A stretch of 49,120 bases of DNA from JACKFB01 sp041389525 (GCA_041389525.1 JAWKRR010000054.1:1-49120), one strand, 5' to 3'. Numbered from the stretch's first letter, positions 16,339 through 25,514 are shown. The notes: a model not told the origin generated them from the sequence alone. Numbers and translations: made by a program.

Positions 16339-18759
16339 TTAAGGAAGGGGCGCCGGCACGATGAAGCCGTGGAAGCGGGCCATCCAGTAGGGCGCTAGCA
16401 CGTCGGCGCCGTCCATCTCGGTCCAGCCGTTGGCTCCCCGGTCTAGCTTGAACTGGTCGGTGTTCCAGCGGTCGCAGGGGCGCTCGTCGTAGGGGATGAT
16501 GCGGCCGTCGGTGCGGATGTGGCCGGTCTGCTCGTAGAAGAGTGGCGGCGGGGCCAGGTCGGCGCGGTGGAGGCCCCAGACGTTCCAGCGGATGAGGTCG
16601 ACGGGGGCGAGGCGCAGCCAGCGCACGGCGCGGGCGAGGTCGACGGGGTCGGCCTCGCCGGTGAGCGCCGCGTGGGCGAGGTTCCACCACGCCGCCTGCT
16701 GGGTCCGCGTGTTGGCGTAGTTCTTCTCCCAGGCCACCAGCCAGCGCTCGCGGAGCGCCGGGTCGTGCTCGACGCGCAGCAGGGTGAACCAGCTCTGCAC
16801 GGACAGCTCGTCGTTGTCGCCGCTGTAGCTGCCGCCCCGGAACAGCCCGCCCGCCTCGCCGTCGGCGTTGTCGCCATAGTGGTGCTCGGTCATCAGATAC
16901 TCTTTGGCGTCGAGGAAGCGCTGCTCGCCGGTCATGTAGTAGGCAAGCTCCAGCGCGGCCAGCATCGCCAGGCTGCGGCGGCCGCCGTCGGACTCCAGGA
17001 TCAGGAAGTTGTTGCAGAAATCCGGGTCGAACTGGCCGTAGGTCGTCACCTCGCCGTCCAGGTCCACGAGCTGGTAGCCGTGGTCGATCAGCCCGCCGAC
17101 CACCCGCGACACGTGCTGCCGGATGCGCCCCTTCTGCGCCTCGTCAGCGCACAGGTCGTAGGCCGGCCCCATCATGAAAAGGTGAGAGATCACCTCATCA
17201 TTCGAGGTGTCGGCCTTCACCCAGAACTCGCCCCCGGGCGAGGTGAACCACTGCCCGTCGTCGGGGTCGTCGCAGTCATCGAGCAGGCAGCCCTCTTTGC
17301 GGATCAGCGCCCGGGCCAAAAACCAGTCCGTCCCGGTCTCGGTCTGTAGCCGCAGCATCCCGTCCAACGACCTGTCGAAGTTGGACTTCGCGTCCGCCGC
17401 CCCGGTGACCCGCCAGCGGTAGCACTCCGACATCAGCCAGTAGGCGGTCCAGCCGCCGTCGTTGTCCGAATCCCACGGGATATTGCTGCTCAGGTCCCCG
17501 CGGCGCGTCAGGTGCGAGTCCGCCACCGCCCCCTCGCGGTCGTGGCGCAGCACGACCCGCTCGACGAAGGGCTCCAGTTTCTCCTCCAGCGTGATGCGGC
17601 GCGCGGTGACCGTCGCCAGCCCGCCCGCGGTCGCGAACCAGATGGGCCCATCGGCGAGCGCGGGGTCGGTCGCCACCGCTCGCACGTCCTCCGAAGGCAG
17701 CCAGCGCTCCGACGGGTACACCCGCCACTCGACGCCGTCGCCGCGGTCCATCACGCGGTAGGCCCCGCGCGCGGTCGCCACGATGAACCCGCCGTCGGAC
17801 GCCCGCGCCGCGGCCCGCGGCGAGCCCAGGGGCACCCGCGCCGGCGCGAAGGCGTCCACCGGCACCACCGAGGCAGCACCGCCCGAGATCTGCAGCCCCG
17901 CCAACCCGACCTCGCCGATCACGACGAGGTCCAGCGCTTGGGGCAGCGTCACGTCGGCCACCAGCGCCCGAACCACGCCGGTCGTCAGCCCGTCGGCCAC
18001 TCCCGTGGTCCACACCACCGCGCCCGGGGTGCCGTCGGCGTTCAGCGCGTGCCACGCGACGGACTCACCGCTCGCGACCACCAGCCCATCGCCGACAGCC
18101 AGCACGGCGTTGACGCGCGCGCCGTCGGCCGGCCACTCGAGCTCGCCGCTCGCCCCGAGCAGCGTCAGCCCCACGCTGGTCAGCACGTACACGCCTGCCG
18201 CGCCGGGAGCGACCCCGACCACCTCGACGCCGGTCGGCGCGGCGAAGCGCTCGAGCGCGCCGCCCTGCCCTACGCGATAGACCGCGTCCGGCCCCGCCAG
18301 CGCGACGACCTCGCCGCCCGCCGCCGCACCGCGCAGGTCCGCGTCGGTCTCCGGGATCGCCACCAGCAGCGCTTCCCCGCCGCCATCGCGACGCACCAGC
18401 GCGCGCGGGGTCACCTGGGTCGGTCGCTCGAGGTCCGGGCGGCTCGCGGGCGGCAAGAACACCGACACGATCGGGCCGATCGCGGGATCCACCTCGTTGG
18501 TGGTGTGGTTGTACTCCTGCAGGAAGGGCTCATCGACCACCGCGGGGCCGTCGGGCAGCGGCGTCCAGGGAAGGCTGGGGCCCGCCTCCGGCGCGGTGTC
18601 CGCGCCGAGCTCCGCGCCGACGTCGGGGCTGGCGTCCGCGCCGACCTCGGGCAGCGCCACCGTATCCGGCAACAGGCCCTGCTGCGACGCACCGTCGCCA
18701 CCGCAAGCGGCCAGCACCGAAAACAACGCGACCCCGACGGAGAAACTACGCAGAGCCAT
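16339..18759 (-). CDS. Large lipoprotein: propeller-like N-terminal half plus alpha/alpha-toroid-like C-terminal half
   Basis: 806 residues with a lipoprotein signal (VGVALFSVLAAC, Cys19) and an Ala/Asp/Pro linker. Residues about 100-410 contain repeated short beta-strand pairs (ALLVAIPETD, GVYVLTSVGLTLL, GLVVASGESVAWHAL, IWFATAGGLATV), typical of a beta-propeller. From about 420 to 740 there are helical segments rich in Trp and Tyr (GGWTAYWLMSECYRW, DWFLARALIRKEG, AMLAALELAYYMTGEQRFL, AWWNLAHAAL), typical of six-hairpin glycosidase-like toroids. I cannot name the family or assign catalytic residues. The acidic pair DSDNDGG near residue 427 and the DDCDDPDDG segment could bind metal. It lies 38 bases downstream of sufE on the same strand, so it may be co-transcribed, though the functions look unrelated. 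Confidence 0.75.
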   Translation of the reverse strand: MALRSFSVGVALFSVLAACGGDGASQQGLLPDTVALPEVGADASPDVGAELGADTAPEAGPSLPWTPLPDGPAVVDEPFLQEYNHTTNEVDPAIGPIVSVFLPPASRPDLERPTQVTPRALVRRDGGGEALLVAIPETDADLRGAAAGGEVVALAGPDAVYRVGQGGALERFAAPTGVEVVGVAPGAAGVYVLTSVGLTLLGASGELEWPADGARVNAVLAVGDGLVVASGESVAWHALNADGTPGAVVWTTGVADGLTTGVVRALVADVTLPQALDLVVIGEVGLAGLQISGGAASVVPVDAFAPARVPLGSPRAAARASDGGFIVATARGAYRVMDRGDGVEWRVYPSERWLPSEDVRAVATDPALADGPIWFATAGGLATVTARRITLEEKLEPFVERVVLRHDREGAVADSHLTRRGDLSSNIPWDSDNDGGWTAYWLMSECYRWRVTGAADAKSNFDRSLDGMLRLQTETGTDWFLARALIRKEGCLLDDCDDPDDGQWFTSPGGEFWVKADTSNDEVISHLFMMGPAYDLCADEAQKGRIRQHVSRVVGGLIDHGYQLVDLDGEVTTYGQFDPDFCNNFLILESDGGRRSLAMLAALELAYYMTGEQRFLDAKEYLMTEHHYGDNADGEAGGLFRGGSYSGDNDELSVQSWFTLLRVEHDPALRERWLVAWEKNYANTRTQQAAWWNLAHAALTGEADPVDLARAVRWLRLAPVDLIRWNVWGLHRADLAPPPLFYEQTGHIRTDGRIIPYDERPCDRWNTDQFKLDRGANGWTEMDGADVLAPYWMARFHGFIVPAPLP

Positions 18760-18797
18760 CAGCCGACCTCACGTCTAGTTGCTGCGACGCAGCGCGC

Positions 18798-19208
18798 TCA
18801 GGCGGCCGCCCGCGCGTGCTCCTGAATGCGCCCGACCATGGCGAAGAACCCGTTGCGCCGGTTGGGGCTGATGTGCTGCTCCAGACCGAGCTGCGAGAAG
18901 ATCGTCGCGATGTCGGTGTCGAGGATCTGCTGGGGCGTGCGGCCCGAGCAGAGCAGCAGCAGCACGGCGACCAGCCCGCGCACGATGTGGGAGTCGCTGT
19001 CGCCGCGGAAGTGGACGGTGGGGGGGCTCCCGGCCTCGATCTCGGAGACCATCCAGACCTGACTGATGCAGCCTTCGACCTTCGTCTCCGGGGATTTCTC
19101 CGCGTCGGTCAGCGGCTCGAGCCTCTTGCCCAGGTCGATGAGGTACCGGTAGCGGTCCTCCCACTGGTCGAGGAGCTCGAAGCGTTCAATGAGCTCTTCG
19201 GCGTCCAT
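18798..19208 (-). CDS. sufE: SufE-like cysteine desulfuration protein
   Basis: 136 residues, the usual SufE length. The sulfur-accepting cysteine is Cys47 in VEGCISQVWMV, preceded by the expected LxDAEKSPETKV region, and the C-terminal SPNRRNGFFAMVGRI helix is also family-like. SufE takes persulfide sulfur from a SufS-type cysteine desulfurase and passes it on for Fe-S cluster assembly in the cytoplasm. No sufS or scaffold gene is nearby. The start is the ATG at 19208. It lies between a transglutaminase-like lipoprotein gene and a large lipoprotein gene on the same strand. Confidence 0.93.
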   Translation of the reverse strand: MDAEELIERFELLDQWEDRYRYLIDLGKRLEPLTDAEKSPETKVEGCISQVWMVSEIEAGSPPTVHFRGDSDSHIVRGLVAVLLLLCSGRTPQQILDTDIATIFSQLGLEQHISPNRRNGFFAMVGRIQEHARAAA

Positions 19209-19306
19209 TCGCGGCTCCCTGCTAAGTCACGGTCCCCAACGGACCCGCTCGCGCCCCGCAATACCCGATGGCGGCGCGGAAAGTCCACTGAGAGACCCTG
19301 CCAGGA

Positions 19307-20875
19307 TCAGTCGCGGAGCGGCTCGCCGACCACCTCGAGGGTGGGCGACGAGGTGAGCACCGCCGCGAGCGCCATGAGGTCGCGGCCCAAGACCAGGTGC
19401 GTCGCGTCCGCGGTCGCCTCATCCCAGGTCGGGTCCACGGGGACCCAGCGCCCGTCCAGCTCGACCTCAGCCCACGCGTGATAGCCGAAGGCGCGGGAGC
19501 CGGCGCCCAGGTAGGCGACGCCGAAGACCGGCCGCGCGGGGATGCCGGCGGCGCGGCATAGGGCCACGAAGAGCGTGGTGTGCTCGGTGCAGTCGCCGAC
19601 GCCGCGCGCGAGGATGGCCGACGCGGTCGGGATCCAGGTCGCCAGACGCTTCTCCAGCGCCTTGAAGACGAAGCGGCGCAGCGCCGCGACCTTGTCTGCG
19701 GGGCTGGTGAGCCCCTCGGTCAGCGCGCGCGATTTCGCCGAGATCGCCGCGTGGTCCGCGTCGATATCCCCACCGCTGTCGAGCCCAGCCGCCCGCGCCT
19801 CTGCAGTCACCGGGTCACCGAGCCCGCGCCGCAGCGTCACCTCGAGGCGGTCGCCGTCTCCGGCCGTGACCGACTGGCCCGCCGACGCCGGCAGCGCCCC
19901 GCCAGCCCCGCGCACCACCAGCTTCAGCTCGCGCACCGAGCGCGGATCGCCCAGCTCGCGCTTGACCGGCAGCACGGCGCCCATGACGTCCATGCCCTTC
20001 ACATCGGAGCGGGCGATCTCCCGCTCCTCGAGCAGCATCCGCATCCCGACGCCCACGTTCATCTCGAGGATGAGGCCGTCGTGGGTCACGCGGTTCGTCA
20101 TCCGCAGCCCGTTCGCTCGCAGCACCATCGCCAGCTCAGCGACCTCCGTCTCCACGCCGGCGCGGGTGCTCGTCTCGACGCGCAGGATCTCGACGTCGAA
20201 GAGGTCGTCGCGCTCGAGCTGCCAGTTGAAGCTCGCCCCCTCGGCCCTCATGCCTGGCTTGAGCTGGTCGCCAGCGAAAAACGAGCCGGCAGACGCGGAC
20301 ATCAGGGTCTCGCTCGTGGCGGGCAGCGTGCGCGGGGCGCCGGGCGCCCCCACCGACGTCACCACGAGGCCCACTGAGCTCGCTACGCCGCGCCGCTCCT
20401 CCGAACCCTGAGGCGTGCGCTGGGAAAAACGGGTCTCCACCAGCGGCCACGGGGCCTCACCGCCGTACCAGCGCGCGTCGGCGATGTGCACCTCGCTCTC
20501 GTTGCCACCGCCGCGCACGCGCAGGTCCATCTCCATGCCCGCGGCGTACCGGCCCGGCTCCCCCTCGGCCGCGCGCCGAGCCCAGGTCCGCCCGTAGCCG
20601 ATCTTCTGGCCCATCAAGTAGATGCCGTACCAGGACTCCTGCCCCGCCCCGCCCTCGCCCTCGAAGTAGCGGGCAAGCTCGGCCGCCAGCTCAGCCGCCG
20701 GAGTCGCGTTCGGGGCCGGCGCAGCAGCCGGTTCAGCCACAGGCGCGACGGGCGTCGCCCCCGCCACCTCGGCACCCGGCGACCCCACCCGGTCACCACC
20801 GGCGCGCGCTCCGCAGGCGGCAGCCCACACCAGAGTCGCCAGGGTCAGCCCCCGGATGATTCGCCACCCATGCAT
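19307..20875 (-). CDS. Transglutaminase-like domain lipoprotein
   Basis: 522 residues. The N-terminus is a lipoprotein signal (TLATLVWAAAC, Cys21) with an Ala/Pro linker to about residue 75. Residues about 80-380 have no family I recognise but are beta-rich (ESWYGIYLMGQKIGYGRTWA; MRMTNRV-type strands). Residues about 405-500 hold a transglutaminase/protease-like core with a complete triad: Cys429 in GVGDCTEHTTLF, His466 in GYHAWAEVEL and Asp481 in WVPVDPTWDE. Such bacterial proteins are usually periplasmic peptidases or amidases of unknown substrate. The gene is divergent from the triple-DsbA lipoprotein gene across 224 bases that must hold both promoters. Confidence 0.88.
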   Translation of the reverse strand: MHGWRIIRGLTLATLVWAAACGARAGGDRVGSPGAEVAGATPVAPVAEPAAAPAPNATPAAELAAELARYFEGEGGAGQESWYGIYLMGQKIGYGRTWARRAAEGEPGRYAAGMEMDLRVRGGGNESEVHIADARWYGGEAPWPLVETRFSQRTPQGSEERRGVASSVGLVVTSVGAPGAPRTLPATSETLMSASAGSFFAGDQLKPGMRAEGASFNWQLERDDLFDVEILRVETSTRAGVETEVAELAMVLRANGLRMTNRVTHDGLILEMNVGVGMRMLLEEREIARSDVKGMDVMGAVLPVKRELGDPRSVRELKLVVRGAGGALPASAGQSVTAGDGDRLEVTLRRGLGDPVTAEARAAGLDSGGDIDADHAAISAKSRALTEGLTSPADKVAALRRFVFKALEKRLATWIPTASAILARGVGDCTEHTTLFVALCRAAGIPARPVFGVAYLGAGSRAFGYHAWAEVELDGRWVPVDPTWDEATADATHLVLGRDLMALAAVLTSSPTLEVVGEPLRD

Positions 20876-21099
20876 TTCGATTGAACCCTCACGGCCAGCG
20901 CCGCGTTATCTGCTCCGACGCGGGGCTGTTGGGTCCCGGGTCGGTCCTTGCGGGGTCTGAGGGCGTGTGCCATAGTCCCGCGTCGCTTTCCGGGGCCCGA
21001 TTCGTCGAAAACCCTGGATATGCTTACACAATCGGTGAAGACAACGCCATCCGATTCGGCGACGCCGTCGCGCGAGTACGGACGAGGAGGACGAGGGTT

Positions 21100-23061
21100 A
21101 TGAAGGTCAAGTTGTTCGCGGCTATTGCCGCCACGTTCCTGATGGGAGCGTGCCAGAAGGGCGCCGAGCCCGCTCCTGCCGCAGAGCAGGTCAAGCCCGC
21201 CGCCGAAGGCGATAAGGCCGCCGCGGACAAGGCAGCCGAGGCCAAGCCGGCCGACGCCGCGACCGGTAAGGTCGACTACCCCCACAAGGGTGGCAGCGCA
21301 GAGACCGCCAAGGTCCACATCATCGAGATCTCGGACTTCCAGTGCCCCTTCTGCGGCCGTGTCAACCCGACGCTGGCGCAGATCAAGGACACCTACGGCG
21401 ACGCCGTGCGGATCACCTTCCTGCACAACCCCCTGCCCTTCCACAAGGACGCGCAGCCTGCCGCCGTCGCGGCCTCCGCCGCGGGCATGCAGGGCAAGTT
21501 CTTCGAGATGCACGACAAGCTCTTCGAGAACCAGCGCGCGCTCAAGCCCGAGGATCTCGAGAAGTACGCGACCGAGATCGGCTTGAACATGGAGCAGTTC
21601 AAGAAGGACATCGCCGACCCCGAGGTCGCGAAGTTCGTCGAGAACAACCGCCTCATCGCCAACGCCATCGGCGCCACCGGGACGCCGGCCTTCTTCATCA
21701 ACGGCCAGTCGCTCAAGGGCGCGCAGCCGTTTGAGAAGTTCAAGGAGGTCATCGACGCCGAGATCGCCGAGGCCGACAAGGCTGGCAAGAAGGGCGCGGA
21801 GTGGACCAAGGAGCGCATCAAGGCCAACAACGCCGACCTGGCGGCCTACTACTTCGACGGGAAGGTCCCGCCGGCCGTGCAGCAGGCCCAGCCTGAGGCG
21901 CGCCCCGTTGACCGCACCGTCTACAAGGTGACCGTCGACAACGCCAAGGACGCCATCAAGGGCAAGAACGACGCGCTCGTCACGCTGGTCGTGTTCAGCG
22001 AGTTCCAGTGCCCCTTCTGCAAGCGCATTGAGCCCGCGATGAAGCAGATCTCCGAGACCTACGGTGACAAGGTCCGCTTCGTCTTCAAGCACAACCCGCT
22101 CCCCTTCCACAAAGACGCGTTCCCCGCCTCCGAGGCCGCCATGTGCGCCAAGGAGCAGGGCAAGTTCTGGGAGATGCACGACAAGCTGTTCGAGAACCAG
22201 CGTGACCTGGGCGCCGAGTCGCTCGTGAAGTACGCCGGGGAGCTTGGCCTGGACGCCGGCAAGTGGAAGTCCTGCATGGACAGCCACAAGTACAAGGCGC
22301 AGATCGAGGACAGCGTCGAGCTGGCCGGCAAGGTCACCGCACGCGGTACGCCGAACACCTTCGTCAACGGCCGCAAGCTCACGGGCGCCAAGCCCTTCGA
22401 GGAGTTCAAGACGGTCATCGACGAGGAGCTTGCGAAGGCCGAGGCCTTGGTCAAGGACAAGGGCATCGCGGCCGACAAGGTCTACGACGAGCTGATCAAG
22501 GACGGAAAGGTCTTCGAGCCGCTCGAGGAGCAGGTCTTCAAGCTTGAGATCGACGGCGGCCCGTCGACCAAGGGCAGCAAGGGCGCGAAGGTCCAGATCG
22601 TCGAGTTCTCGGACTTCCAATGCCCCTTCTGCTCGCGCGTGACCGCGCCGCTTGAGGAAGTGAAGAAGCACTACGGCGACAACGCCGTCGTCGTCTTCAA
22701 GCACTTCCCGCTCAGCTTCCACAAGGAGGCCATGCCGGCAGCGATCGCGTCTGAGTGCGCCGGTGAGCAGGGCAAGTTCTGGGAGATGCACGACAAGCTG
22801 TTCGCCAACCAGAAGGATCTGAGCAACGACAACTACTACGTGTGGGCCAAGGAGATCGGCCTGAACGACGCGAAGTTCAAGGACTGCTTCGACAACCAGA
22901 AGACCAAGGCGAAGGTCGAGGCCGACATGGCCGAAGGCCGCACCGCGCAGGTCCGAGGCACGCCGTCGGTCTACATCAACGGCCGCAAGTTCACCTCGCC
23001 CTCGGGCTACAACCTCGATGCCTTCACGGGCGTCATCGACAAGTACATCCTTAAGAAGTAG
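21100..23061 (+). CDS. Lipoprotein with three tandem DsbA-like thioredoxin domains
   Basis: 653 residues from the ATG at 21100. The frame is open upstream, but this start has GAGGAGGACGAGGG before it and gives a lipoprotein signal (AAIAATFLMGAC, Cys18). After a Lys/Ala linker come three DsbA-like domains: CPFCGR at residue 82, CPFCKR at 304 and CPFCSR at 508, each preceded by a (D/E)FQ strand. Each has its own cis-proline loop (ATGTPAFFING, ARGTPNTFVNG, VRGTPSVYING) and the helix motif KFxEMHDKLFxNQ. All three active sites are therefore intact. The family forms or isomerises disulfides in the periplasm. Domains 1 and 2 are joined by a Lys/Ala-rich helix. A tethered three-headed oxidoreductase could serve the many Cys-rich lipoproteins in this window; that is inference. 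Confidence 0.93.
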   Translation: MKVKLFAAIAATFLMGACQKGAEPAPAAEQVKPAAEGDKAAADKAAEAKPADAATGKVDYPHKGGSAETAKVHIIEISDFQCPFCGRVNPTLAQIKDTYGDAVRITFLHNPLPFHKDAQPAAVAASAAGMQGKFFEMHDKLFENQRALKPEDLEKYATEIGLNMEQFKKDIADPEVAKFVENNRLIANAIGATGTPAFFINGQSLKGAQPFEKFKEVIDAEIAEADKAGKKGAEWTKERIKANNADLAAYYFDGKVPPAVQQAQPEARPVDRTVYKVTVDNAKDAIKGKNDALVTLVVFSEFQCPFCKRIEPAMKQISETYGDKVRFVFKHNPLPFHKDAFPASEAAMCAKEQGKFWEMHDKLFENQRDLGAESLVKYAGELGLDAGKWKSCMDSHKYKAQIEDSVELAGKVTARGTPNTFVNGRKLTGAKPFEEFKTVIDEELAKAEALVKDKGIAADKVYDELIKDGKVFEPLEEQVFKLEIDGGPSTKGSKGAKVQIVEFSDFQCPFCSRVTAPLEEVKKHYGDNAVVVFKHFPLSFHKEAMPAAIASECAGEQGKFWEMHDKLFANQKDLSNDNYYVWAKEIGLNDAKFKDCFDNQKTKAKVEADMAEGRTAQVRGTPSVYINGRKFTSPSGYNLDAFTGVIDKYILKK

Positions 23062-23299
23062 GCGCTGACGGCCAGGGGAACGGCTACGCCACTCGCTGGC
23101 GGCGTCGCTTCCTCGGGCGGCGAGGTCGGCGCTGACGGCCAGGGGAACGGCTACTCCACTCGCGGCGGCGTCGCTTCCTCGGGCGGCGTGTGCGGCGGGC
23201 GAAGCCGCCTCCGTGCGCCCGGGCGCGCCACCACCAGCGAGCGGCTCGCTCGTCCCCCTGACCGCCACGCACGGTGGCGACCTTGGGGTCGGGCCCCGA
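23062..23299. repeat. Left arm of a large imperfect inverted repeat
   Basis: Starts directly after the TAG of the triple-DsbA gene. It contains two direct copies (offset 67 bases) of a unit beginning GCGCTGACGGCCAGGGGAAC and ending TCGCTTCCTCGGGCGGCG, then a segment ending CACGGTGGCGACCTTGGGGT. All of these reappear in reverse complement at 23797-24110. It is non-coding. Confidence 0.85.
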
Positions 23300-23319
23300 C
23301 GGAGTACTTGGTAGATTAG

Positions 23320-23364
23320 CGAAGCCCGCTCACGACTCAGTCGTGGGCGGGCTTCGGCATTTTT
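23320..23364 (+). terminator. Rho-independent terminator
   Basis: CGAAGCCCGC pairs perfectly with GCGGGCTTCG, extended inward by TCACGACT/AGTCGTGG (one G-T wobble). This gives a stem of up to 18 pairs with a tiny loop, followed by CATTTTTG. It is about 260 bases after the triple-DsbA stop codon and could end that transcript or a short RNA made from the repeat region. The T-run is short on the plus side only. Confidence 0.75.
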
Positions 23365-23796
23365 GCGCAAGTGTCGGCGGCGCGGCCGGCCGTGGTCCGA
23401 GCCCGCAGCGCCTCGCAGGCGCACGCGAGGGCGCGGCGTGCGAAAGCCAAGCTTCTCGAGCAGTGCCCTCGTGACCAGCGATGTGCCGCCTGCCAAGCGC
23501 CTTACCCTGCAGGTCGCAACGGCCCCGCCCTACGAGGCGCCAACCCAGACCCAAGGTCTAACCGTGCGCGGGCAGCCCGGCGAGGACAGGCGAACCAACG
23601 CCCGACGGCGCCGGCGTGCCGGCGCATCGAGGGCGACCGGCTGCCAGCCGCACACCCCTTTCCGACTACGCGGCACCGCGGATGCGGTCCGCGGTCGTTC
23701 GCGCGGCACGCGCGTCTCCAACCTCGCCCGCGCAAGACCTCCCATGGCAAGTCCCGGTCGCTCCTACCTCGCAGCCCGCCCAACGACCCCGTCAGG
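23365..23796. other. Spacer between the inverted-repeat arms, no recognised gene
   Basis: I find no gene here: the open frames on both strands are Arg/Pro/Ala-rich and share no known motif. It holds a diverged third copy of part of the repeat (about 23547-23600, with ACCCAAGGTC and ACCGTGCGCGG) and a small perfect palindrome ACCGCGGA-TGCGG-TCCGCGGT at 23675-23695. I looked for RNase P, tmRNA and tRNA features and saw none. Confidence 0.6.
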
Positions 23797-24110
23797 GCCC
23801 GAACCCAAGGTCGCCACCGTGCGCGGCGGTCAGGGGGACGAGCGAGGGCCTTCCTGGCGGCGACGCGACCGAGGGCGCACGGAGGCGGGCTTGCGCCCGC
23901 CGCACACGCCGCCCGAGAGAGCGGCGTCGCCAGGGAGGCCCGTAGCCGTTCCCCTGGCCGCCGGCGCCGACCTCGCCGCCCGAGAGAGCGGCGTCGCCAG
24001 GGAGGCCCGTAGCCGTTCCCCGGGCCGTCGGCGCCGACCTCGCCGCACACGCGACCCGAGGAAGCGACGCCGCCAGCGAGTGGCGTAGCCGTTCCCCTGG
24101 CCGCCAGCTA
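23797..24110. repeat. Right arm of the large inverted repeat
   Basis: Read on the minus strand from 24110 it begins TAGCTGGCGGCCAGGGGAAC, continues CGGCTACGCCACTCGCTGGC, and so mirrors the left arm including the stop codon. It has one more unit than the left arm (about 310 against 240 bases). The extra or altered units read GAGAGCGGCGTCGCCAGGGA on the plus strand. The first three bases of the minus-strand reading are the PEGA gene's stop codon. Confidence 0.85.
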
Positions 24111-25463
24111 CAGCCTATTAAGGTTTACGTTGATGTCGCCCACGGGCCCCGAGCCGGAGTCGTTGCCCGAGAAGAGGACGACTGCGCCTGCGGTGACGCC
24201 TGCTACGGCGCCGCCGACGATGACCCAGAACCACCACTTCTTGGTGATGGACGAGCCCTCGGAGTCGCTCTTGGACTTGAGGATCGGGTCGTCGGGATCG
24301 ATGTAGAGATCCTCTTCCTCGCGGCCCGTCGCCAGGACGCTGGCGCTTGGGGGGGAGTCGAGGGGGAGGTTCACTTGGGGCGGCATGAGGCCAGTGCCCA
24401 GGGTCTTGCCGAGGAAGGCCTGGAGATTGCCGATGAAGTTGGCGTCGCGGGCGATCGAGGTGCTCAGGGACTCGATGGAGACGCCCCCGTGCCAGCCGCG
24501 AAGATCGTAGGAGTTTCCTCGCGAATTGAGCTGAAGGACGATGAGCGAGTCCGCGCCAAGCATCATCCGCAGCGGTCCCGTCACGTCGTCGGCGAGCTGG
24601 CGCTTGGACAGCGACCGCTCGGCCTTGGCGATGAGGTCCTCGTACTTCTCGGCGTCCGGACGCGCGGTCAGCGTGAAGCGCTGCGCGGCGTTGTCGCCCG
24701 CCGGGATGTCGACGAAGGCGCCGAGGCGCTCGTGACCGTCAAGGGAGACCTGGACCCACTGCAGGCCGGCGTCGAGGTCCGGCACGGCGACCGGCGTGTA
24801 ACCGCGCACCTTACCGCCCACGCTGACCTCAGCGCCCGGCGGGTCGGTGACCACCGCCAAGCCACCCGTCGGGTTCTCGGAGTGCTGGCGCTGGGTCTCT
24901 CGAAAGGCGTTCTGCACGTCGAGGGTGTAGCCGTACTCGGGCGCCAGCTGGTCAGGCCACAGGTTGAGCGACGCGTTCATCATCTCCTGACCGCCGCGGA
25001 TCTGGCCCGACATGACGCGCGCCACGCCCAAGCCCTTGAGCGTGCGGGCGAGCAGGCGCTTGTCCAGCGGACCCGTGTAGCGCACGAGCTTGTCGTACGC
25101 GCCCGAGAACACCGTCGCCGCCCGGGCGTGGTCACGGACGTTGAGCGCACGAAAGCCGTCCTCGACGCTGGCTCCCACCAGCGTGGCCGCGCTCACGTCG
25201 GGATCGGGCGAACCCGTCACGTTGCGCACACCCTCCATCCGCGCGACTTCTTCGCGCATAAGGGTCTGCAGCACCTGCGCATCGCCGGAGGCTTTGCTGG
25301 AGTTCGGGAATACGAAGACCGCGACGCGCTGGTCTTTACCGGCCGCGTAGGCCGCAGGCAGCACGAATCGACCCTGGGTGAGGGCCGCGATCTCGAGGTT
25401 CACGAAACACAGGGCCGTCAGCAGCGCCAGTGTTCGGACCGTCTTCCCACGCGGATGGAGCAT
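24108..25463 (-). CDS. PEGA-domain protein with C-terminal membrane anchor
   Basis: 451 residues from the ATG at 25463, chosen because GGAGA lies about 8 bases upstream; a start at 25514 would overlap the preceding gene's stop. A signal-peptide-like segment (LALLTALCFVNLEIAALT) comes first. Residues about 200-265 form a PEGA domain (LAVVTDPPGAEVSVGGKVRG to WVQVSLDGHERL). Residues about 45-190 resemble the helical-repeat region common in these proteins. The C-terminus has a single membrane helix after a Lys/Trp cluster (KKWWFWVIVGGAVAG) and then a Gly/Asn tail. PEGA proteins of this group are cell-envelope proteins of unclear role. It is the third gene of a minus-strand operon with a kelch lipoprotein and a small lipoprotein. 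Confidence 0.85.
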   Translation of the reverse strand: MLHPRGKTVRTLALLTALCFVNLEIAALTQGRFVLPAAYAAGKDQRVAVFVFPNSSKASGDAQVLQTLMREEVARMEGVRNVTGSPDPDVSAATLVGASVEDGFRALNVRDHARAATVFSGAYDKLVRYTGPLDKRLLARTLKGLGVARVMSGQIRGGQEMMNASLNLWPDQLAPEYGYTLDVQNAFRETQRQHSENPTGGLAVVTDPPGAEVSVGGKVRGYTPVAVPDLDAGLQWVQVSLDGHERLGAFVDIPAGDNAAQRFTLTARPDAEKYEDLIAKAERSLSKRQLADDVTGPLRMMLGADSLIVLQLNSRGNSYDLRGWHGGVSIESLSTSIARDANFIGNLQAFLGKTLGTGLMPPQVNLPLDSPPSASVLATGREEEDLYIDPDDPILKSKSDSEGSSITKKWWFWVIVGGAVAGVTAGAVVLFSGNDSGSGPVGDINVNLNRL

Positions 25464-25514
25464 GGATGGTTCTCCGAGAGCTGAGGTTGGTGCTCGCCAC
25501 GAGCGCCAACACAC

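Noticed and set aside
20876..21099. Promoter boxes in the divergent region between the transglutaminase-like and triple-DsbA genes
   Set aside because: A TATGCT at about 21019 could be a -10 box but lacks a convincing -35, so I do not annotate it.
23365..23796. Possible structured RNA (RNase P, tmRNA or tRNA) in the spacer of the inverted repeat
   Set aside because: None of the conserved core sequences of these RNAs could be found on either strand.
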